From assembly GCA_001683735.1 (NCBI GenBank), contig LUGG01000003.1, forward strand, positions 2,356,001-2,420,000: a DNA stretch of 64,000 nucleotides, given 5' to 3'. A program made the translations under genes and the position numbers. The first letter of the stretch is position 1. Each line of letters begins with the position of its first letter. Shown in pieces: positions 57,446 to 64,000 of the stretch. The stretch comes from Grifola frondosa (lineage: Eukaryota > Basidiomycota > Agaricomycetes > Polyporales > Grifolaceae). The notes below the pieces were generated by a model. It saw only the letters and a list, made by a program, of their open reading frames with translations, was not told the origin of the DNA and did no database searches.

Positions 57446-59401
57446 TTATCCATAACGCGTCTCAGCCTCTTCCGGATTCTCCGCGAACCAATCTTGAACC
57501 TCTCTCGTCTCTTCCTCAGAGGCAATGTTCACAATTGTAGACTTACTCTGCGAATCTGAAAACCGTTATTCATTAGTATCGTCGTCTCAAACACTAAATG
57601 TGAACATACAAGCTTCGAGTGCTTCAAGACCATTTTCTCGACCGATGCCACTCTCCTTCATGCCGCCCCTATGCACGGGTGAGATAATAATCACGGAAGA
57701 AGAATATATAGACGGACCATGGAGAACTAGGGTCGTTGCGGTGATGGGTATTCACCCAGACGAGGCCGGCTTCGATGTCGGCGGAGACCCGATGGGCACG
57801 GGAGAGATTGGTAGTCCAGATGCCAGCCCCGAGACCATATTTGCAAGCGTTCGCGAGTTCCACGCCCTCTTGCTCCTCCTACCATACAACATTATCAGTA
57901 ATGCATACCTCAGGACAAGCACATCGCGTACGGAAAATCGTTTGACGACGACGACGGGCCCGAAAATTTCTTCTCGCCATAGATCGTGCTCAGTAGACAC
58001 GTCCGTGATGATGGTAGGCGGGAAGAAGCTGCCCTGAGAGAAGTCAAACCCATCCAGAGAGGATTTTCCCGTCATGCGTCGGCCACCAGCGATGATCGTT
58101 CCCGCTCCCGGTCGCTGCACCAGCTTCTCGATGCGTTCAAGCTGTCGGAGTGATATTATAGTCCCCATCGTGGATTTTGGGTTCAAGGCTGAAGGAAAGC
58201 AGGTCACTCTAGTTAGGCACTGAGTAGTATCGGGGCACCACTTACGATTGCCCATCCTTGCGGTGATACTCTCAACTTTCTTCATGAAGCGTTCCATGAA
58301 CTCATCATAGATCTTGTCTTGGACTATCAAACGCGTCCCAGAAACGCAAGTCTGTCCGGAAGCTACAAAACAAGCGAACGCTACACCGTTGGCAGCACCT
58401 TGCGGATCAGCATCATTGAAAACCACGATCGGAGCCTGAGTATGCAAAGTCATGAGTTCCTCGGTCTATTTAGTTCTGGAGTCAGCACCGACCTTTCCAC
58501 CCAATTCAGCAGTAAATGCCGCGAGATTTTTACCAACGATGCTACCAATTGACCGCCCCGTATCGGTACCGGCCTCATCGAAGAAAGGCTTCAGTCGTAG
58601 TTGAGTAAGAGGTACGTCATCTACTCACGGTGATGTCAACTTTTCTGATCAAAGGGTCAGATACAAGTGCTTTGCCGACAGTCCTTCCATAACCAGGAAG
58701 AACCGATAAGACGCCAGGAGGAACTGACATCGTCATCAATATTCTGCAGATCACCACATATGATGATTATTACCTCCAACGCGTACCGCCATATCGGCGA
58801 ACTCGAGAACGGTTATGGGTGCAAGTTCGCTTGGTTTGACAATCACAGAATTTCCGGCGGCAAGTGCGGGTGCAATTTTCTTTATTGCTATCAATAAGGG
58901 GTGGTTAAAGGGCTAAGTGGAGATTTCAGCTTTTTACTATGAATCATATCAAAATTTCTGCTCACAGTAATCTGTGCCACTACTCCTAAGGGAACACGCT
59001 GCACATAGTTCAATAATTTACCCTGTGTTGGCGCAATATATGCTGGATTTGTGCGCAGAAGTGCTGCATAATAGTCTCTGATATTTGGTCATGAAATGCG
59101 GTGTCACAGAGGAGCAAATGCAACCTACAGCCATTCCGGCACACGACCAAGCTATCGAGACATCAGTAACGACCAGCATTAACAGAATCCACAGGCATAC
59201 CTGGGCACTTAATTCCTTGATAGTCCGTCCCGTTTGCATGGACTCTATTTTGGCGAAATCCGGGATACGTTGTTCCAGATGCCGAGCCAGGTTGGATAAG
59301 ACTGCAGAACGTTGGATTGCGGGTGCCTTTGACCAGATACCAGACGTAAAGATTTCCTGCGCGTGAAATATTGTGCTTTCAACATCATCTTGAGTGGCCA
59401 T
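57446..59401 (-). CDS. Aldehyde dehydrogenase (NAD(P)+)
   Basis: Reading down from ATQDDVESTIFHAQEIF: IPDFAKIESMQTGRTIKEL, LAAGNSVIVKPSELAPITVLEFADM and PPGVLSVLPGYGRTVGKAL lead to GTDTGRSIGSIVGKNLAAFTAELGGK, with the catalytic Glu region. Next come APIVVFNDADPQGAANGVAFACFVASGQTCVSGTRLIV (catalytic Cys), GSFFPPTIITDVS, EEIFGPVVVVKRF, ELANACKYGLGAGIWTTN and a tail ending DWFAENPEEAETRYG. All core motifs of the ALDH superfamily are present. Residues before ATQDDV are split: a short exon with NPATGEDLCTS lies near 59455-59490 and a first methionine perhaps near 59625. Cytosolic; oxidises aldehydes to acids. Convergent with phospholipase B, about 100 bp between stops. Confidence 0.88.
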
Positions 59402-60136
59402 ATGAATACTTGTATCTCGTTTCAGCTAGATATCAACAGTCAAATGACCTATCTACGGACGTGCAGAGATCTTCCCCGGTAGCAGGATTCTTCAATTTGA
59501 GTCTTAAGAAACATCATAAGTGATGTCCAAAACATACTAAGCTAGCAAGCTCACTCCTCTCGACCACTCATCGCAAGATTCGAATCCTCTTGGATGGTGT
59601 GAAGTGCGAAGGGGCCATATCGGGCCTTATGCAACTTCTGCACTGCCTGGAGAGTCGTGTCGGTTATTGATTACGAAAAATTCCAATAATTAGTGAAACA
59701 TACAGCCCGTACAGACCTCCCGGGCGTTCTCATCCGGGTATTTTCTCAAGGAAGGAATGTCAACGTGAACTGGAGAATCGGGACTGTCTGGCAGTGTGGA
59801 AGTCACGACTACTACTTAAGTATATGGCACGGGCGTCAACACAAACACGGTGCACGTGCAACGCGTAAGTGGTCTGAGTCAACTAAGTTTGTGGTATGCC
59901 ACGGTTCACGCAGTTAAGTACTTACGCCTGCCGCCATCAGGCGGATGTATCGCATCTACGTGGGGTATCCTATCTCCCGTGCAGCGAGGCTTGCTTTTAG
60001 CCGTTCATTTTATGCTAATTTGTCAGAATCGATTTTGCGTGGCTCACACACCATGTGGACTCGGCACGGCGAGAGCCACATCGTCTACTATAAAAGCACT
60101 GACCTGCAGCTGTGATAGCGCAGTCAGAGATCAGCC
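59402..60136. other. Divergent upstream region, probable ALDH first exons
   Basis: Contains the small ALDH exon near 59455-59490 (minus). No other gene supported. Confidence 0.45.
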
Positions 60137-61994
60137 ATGACTTCAACTTATCATCCTCACGTCGTATGTCCTTGTTTCTACCATTTCTATCATTCCACGA
60201 TACTGAACCTAACATGTCATAAAACCTGTCTGCTCTCGCGACGTATGCTACTACCGCAGCTGTGTTCGCTAACTTCCGGTCGATTTTCAAGGCGGAACCT
60301 GGGTTAGACATTAGCAAGTATGTTTACGACGGCCCACGTCCATCAGTGAGGTGCATAAAGGATGTTGTTTGGGGTGGTGACCATGTACGTAACCTCCCTG
60401 AATAAACTGGCATAAAATGATGGCTGGTTCCCCCCTAGATGATTCAGATATCGTTCCATCCGCGCTCCGTGTTATTTCGGCCTCCCAGACTGCTTGCACA
60501 TTTTCCGAGCGGCCGTTCGAAGCTGTCTACTCAGGCGGCGGTATGTACCCAGACACCCTTCTTTGTATATTCACCTTTGACGCATTGAATGGTAGATTGG
60601 TATGTCAAAGCTGCGGGTGTCGCCGAAATTGACTGCCCCTTTCCTGTCGTATTTGGGGACGACTCGTTCAATTCCATTAATGTTGAATTTGTATTGTTTG
60701 AAAAGGTGCGTGTCATATATACTGCAATGGATTACAACACTAACCCTTAATCAGCCTTTCGGGACGTCGTTGGATAAACTCTGGCCTACACTGTCAATTT
60801 ATAAGCAAGAAAAGATCATCAAAAAGCTTGCGGAGGTTCTGCTGAACATGTTCAACTATCGCTCAACATGTATCCACACGCTCCTGACGAAGGCGGACCC
60901 AGATAGCTGTGGCACTCTTGACAGACAGGACATACTTATGGCTCGAGCCTTCGATGGTGGCATTCTGGAGTTGCTAACGGAACCGTCAAAGTCAAGGGAA
61001 AAGGTATCAGACTATCTCGAAGACCTTGTGCGTCGCACTGATCGTGTGCTGGAGCATCTGAAATCTGATTCTCCTGTAATGCACGTCACCGCGGGTTGGC
61101 CCTGGAAGCCACACTTCAGCGCCGCAGAGATCCAACAAATCCGAGAAACCTGGAGCCGTCTTGAACGCCTCATTCTATTCCACACCGGTGGCTTTTTCCA
61201 GAATACCTCACCTCCGCCGAACGGGCGATAGTGCTGCCTATACTGCAGTGTGCGGACACCGGACTGCTGCACACTGACCTCAAGATGTCGCGCATCATCG
61301 TGCGCTTCAATGGCGCGGAGCCGGAGCTGTGCATCACGGGTTGGGAACATGCGCACTTTGTGCTGCTGTGGTCGTGTGCGCGTCTGCCGATCTGGCTACA
61401 GCCACATGATCTCCCCATGGAGCCGCCGCTCATAACTCCCGAGCAGCAGCTCAAGATGCGCCAACTTCTGGTTATTATTATGCGGGATGGTTACTTGGGA
61501 CTGAACTCGAGGGACAGGCTTTGGGCCTACGTGTTCGGCCGCAGTGAATGCTTGCTCGAGGACTGTTTGGGTAGCCATTGGCTGGAACGGGACTACGTCG
61601 AGGCTGACCTCAGAAACATCAAGCAATACTGGGAGCTGGCCAGGCCTAGCGTGCCATTTCCCTTCCCTCTACTGGACGAGTTTGACCGAGTGTTCCTCTT
61701 CGACAAGGGCCCCACTTACGAAACTAACGGTGATACACAGGTCCCCTGGCCCCATGTGCAGTACTGCTAGAACGGCTTGCGAAGGAATGGCTCGTTACTG
61801 ACACCCACAGAGTTCCAGATGGTGAGGTCGGCTCTAGCACGCGCTCGGATTCAAAAAGCGTTACCGACACGCCTGAGCAACCGTCCGAGCAACAGCCTCC
61901 CAAGTCCCAAACATGGTCACAGCTTACTAAGAAGACCGAGGATTTTTGCCTCCGCATACAGAAGAGGGCCAAGAAAGAGGCTGACAACCTGTGA
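60137..61994 (+). CDS. APH-fold (aminoglycoside phosphotransferase/kinase-like) protein, likely inactive
   Basis: Begins MTSTYHPH; a later exon carries ANFRSIFKAEPGLDISKYVYDGPRPSVRCIKDVVWGGDH. VPSALRVISASQTACTFSERPFEAVYSGGDWYVKAAGVAEIDCPFPVVFGDDSFNS follows (intron 60541-60595), then FEKPFGTSLDKLWP and WPWKPHFSAAEIQQI. The catalytic loop is TGLLHTDLKMSRIIV, with HxD present but the usual Asn replaced, and the DxD/IDWE position reads ITGWEHA. Tail LLERLAKEWLVTDTHRVPDGE ends at 61994. This family is expanded in Agaricomycetes; the substrate is unknown. The T5 run at 61193-61197 needs six T to pass from GGFF to PEYLTSAERA. The joints at about 60390-60435 and 61745 are unresolved. Confidence 0.7.
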
Positions 61995-62127
61995 GCTGGT
62001 TACATAGCATCCCCGATTGTATACGTTCGCTCTTGCCTGCAATACAGTATAGATTCTTCGAGTGCCTGTCTCAGATCATTCACGTCAATAATGTTAACAG
62101 CGTGACACAATATATATATGAGCTATG

Positions 62128-63902
62128 CTATGAGAGGAATCCGCGAATGGCGCCTCCAATGTTCTGTACATCCAACCTGGGAAAAATATTTATTAGCTTC
62201 GACTGCTACTGAGTAATATCAAGACACTCACAAGAACGTATCGTGGCCCCACACGCCTCCGAGCTCATAGTAGCTCACCATCTGGTTCCCAGCCATCCTC
62301 AACGCATCTGCGACCTCCCTTTGCTGCTCAACCGGGAACAAGATATCACTCTGTACGCCCAAGATAAGAGTTGGGGTGTTTGAGAGCGGGCGCAAGCCTT
62401 CTGCAAGGTCGGGTAGATGTTGAGGAGGGTTTGCTGGGGGCGGATGCGATTTCGAATGCGACAAGAGGAAATGGTATTGAGCGTGTGCGGGAGATGAAGG
62501 ATGTGCCGCGAGGCTGGGAGGTAGAGGAGGAGGCCCTGTGCGAGCGGGAGGAGCTGTGAGGCGGAGTTCAGCGAGGGCGGGAGCGGTGAGGTCAAAGAGG
62601 TCCATGGCTTTGGAGATGTAGAGGAGGGAATTGGCATCGTATTTGAGACAGAACTCTTCACCCTGGATTATACCATCAGAATTTTGAGTGCATTACGATG
62701 GATGGGAAAGTAACCCTACCTGGTGATCAAGATATGTCTCTATGAGGAAGTCGGGGCATAGAACTGGCGTCCTGGGACGATTGGAACTCTCCAGAGATGC
62801 TTGTTCAGCCTCTGGGAGTTTTCGGAATTTCCGACCAAATCTGATGTCCCATTCAGGACCTGAGCGGTACGTGATCGTAGCAACCTCTGCGAATCTCTGC
62901 ATGAGCCCAAAGTCTTGACATCCCAAAAAATGAAGATACTTACGGCGCGCAAGTTTCATCCCGGTATGAGGTGGAAGGCCATCGTAGTAGAAGCCGTTCT
63001 TCCAATTCGGGTCCGCCATGAGTACTAAACATGTGGATCAGAATGTATACACGCAAGATTTAGGCGATCATAATTACCACTCCTCTGAGCAAAACGCATA
63101 GCGATAGCGCTCGGACTACTTCGTGCAGTGCCACTTATGCTGACGACTTTCCCCACTCGCTCTGGATATAGCCAACCGGCAGCCAGGCTCTGCATGGCAC
63201 CCATGGATGAACCCACACTTGCGTACAATTGCTGGACGCCCAAGTGATCCAGCAGACAGAATTGCGCCCGAACCATGTCAAGAATCGAGAGGACAGGAAA
63301 TCGCGTAGCATATGGCTGGCCAGTTGTAGGATCAATGGAAGACGGCCCAGTGGAGCCATAACAGCCGCCTATCACGTTGGTACAAATGATGAAAAACTGA
63401 TTGGTATCAAGTGCGCGTCCTGGCCCGATAAATTTCTCCCACCAGCCATCAGAGGGATTGAGTTCGGTGGATGCTGCATGCGAGGAGGCGGACAAGCCAG
63501 TATGGAGGAGTATGACGTTGTCCTTCGCGGGCGACAGGGTTCCCCAAGTCTCGTATGCGATATCAAACGACGGCAAGGATTGTCCGTATGTGAGAGCAAG
63601 GGGGTGGTATGATGATAGACACTGTAAGAAGCAGGATTCGGTCGAGCATAAGGAGGTTCTGGACCACCGGAATTCGAGGTGGAGGAAGACGAGAATTGAG
63701 AGCGCCTTGATGAAAGGATCCGAGATTCGCGAGCAGCATGCGCATCAACACAAGGGAAGTGGGGTCGCTCCTGGGAGGAGGAAGAGGAACCAGCAGGAAC
63801 ACATCGTGATGACGCTCGAACGGACCGCGGTCGATTTGTCCTACTGCGCAGGGATTTGCTAAACAGCCTGAGACTTTTGGTACTGGCCTTTCCAACGTTC
63901 AT
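62128..63902 (-). CDS. MET2: Homoserine O-acetyltransferase
   Basis: Five exons: 63902-63078, 63024-62944, 62886-62720, 62662-62232 and 62176-62128, about 517 residues. The Arg/Ser-rich N-terminus ([21 protein letters not shown]) looks like a mitochondrial presequence. The alpha/beta-hydrolase core has [62 protein letters not shown] (nucleophile Ser in GSSMG), [42 protein letters not shown] (Asp region) and [18 protein letters not shown] (catalytic His). It acetylates homoserine with acetyl-CoA, the first committed step of methionine synthesis. The G5 run at 63600-63604 should be six to join the YHHT and LALTYGQ segments. Convergent with the APH gene. Confidence 0.93.
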
Positions 63903-64000
63903 GGTGGTGCGCAGCTGGAGTGAAGTAGAGGTGCGGTGTTGAGATGGGGAACGTGTTAACCGTTGGGAAGGGAGTATGTCTCAAAGCAGGCTGGAGAGGG

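Noticed and set aside
60015..60317. 100-codon minus-strand frame
   Set aside because: It is antisense to the exon encoding the YDGPRPSVRCIKD block of the APH gene.

Overview
The window is nuclear DNA of a mushroom-forming basidiomycete (Agaricomycetes). Genes are broken by many 43-80 bp introns with GT-AG (sometimes GC-AG) ends. The protein families are typical of that group: a KDZ transposase, seven-helix DUF6534-type membrane proteins, secreted phospholipase B, FIST-domain and APH-domain proteins, and Ty3/Gypsy retroelements. No bacterial-type operon, CRISPR array or rRNA is seen.

Left half (1-35 kb) is mostly mobile or repetitive. It holds a spliced seven-helix membrane protein gene (743-2728), a SINE-like tRNA-derived stretch, a repeat-coding gene rich in HAPPSPY-type motifs, and three small genes of the kind found beside fungal transposons (5.6-10.4 kb). 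A complete 11.9 kb Ty3/Gypsy LTR element (11631-23485, coding on the minus strand) follows; it sits inside a minisatellite and carries a four-exon gene on the opposite strand between pol and its 3' LTR. Next come an almost intact KDZ DNA transposase gene (25273-28877) and a 5 kb palindrome (29555-34523) whose 2.1 kb arms are largely arrays of about forty 31-bp units, each with an 18-bp dyad.

Right half (35.7-64 kb) is a normal gene-rich chromosome arm. It has glycogen branching enzyme, a membrane-anchored spermidine-synthase-like protein, a MATH/BTB-like protein, a 2-oxoglutarate dioxygenase, a FIST/FBXO22-like protein, the ESCRT-III protein Vps60/CHMP5, a small Trp-rich membrane protein, secreted phospholipase B, aldehyde dehydrogenase, an APH-fold protein and homoserine O-acetyltransferase (MET2). 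Between them lie three paralogs of a little-described family with a duplicated Cys-rich domain; two of these also have one membrane helix and a long charged coiled coil.

Two themes cut across the window. First, many otherwise well-conserved genes carry a single missing base, often in a run of five identical bases where six would keep the frame, and the two LTRs differ only by one-base indels; this looks like residual long-read assembly error rather than gene decay. Second, the best candidates for undescribed biology are the antisense spliced cargo gene in the retroelement, flanked by a duplicated polypurine tract, the dyad-array palindrome, and the coiled-coil Cys-rich membrane protein family.
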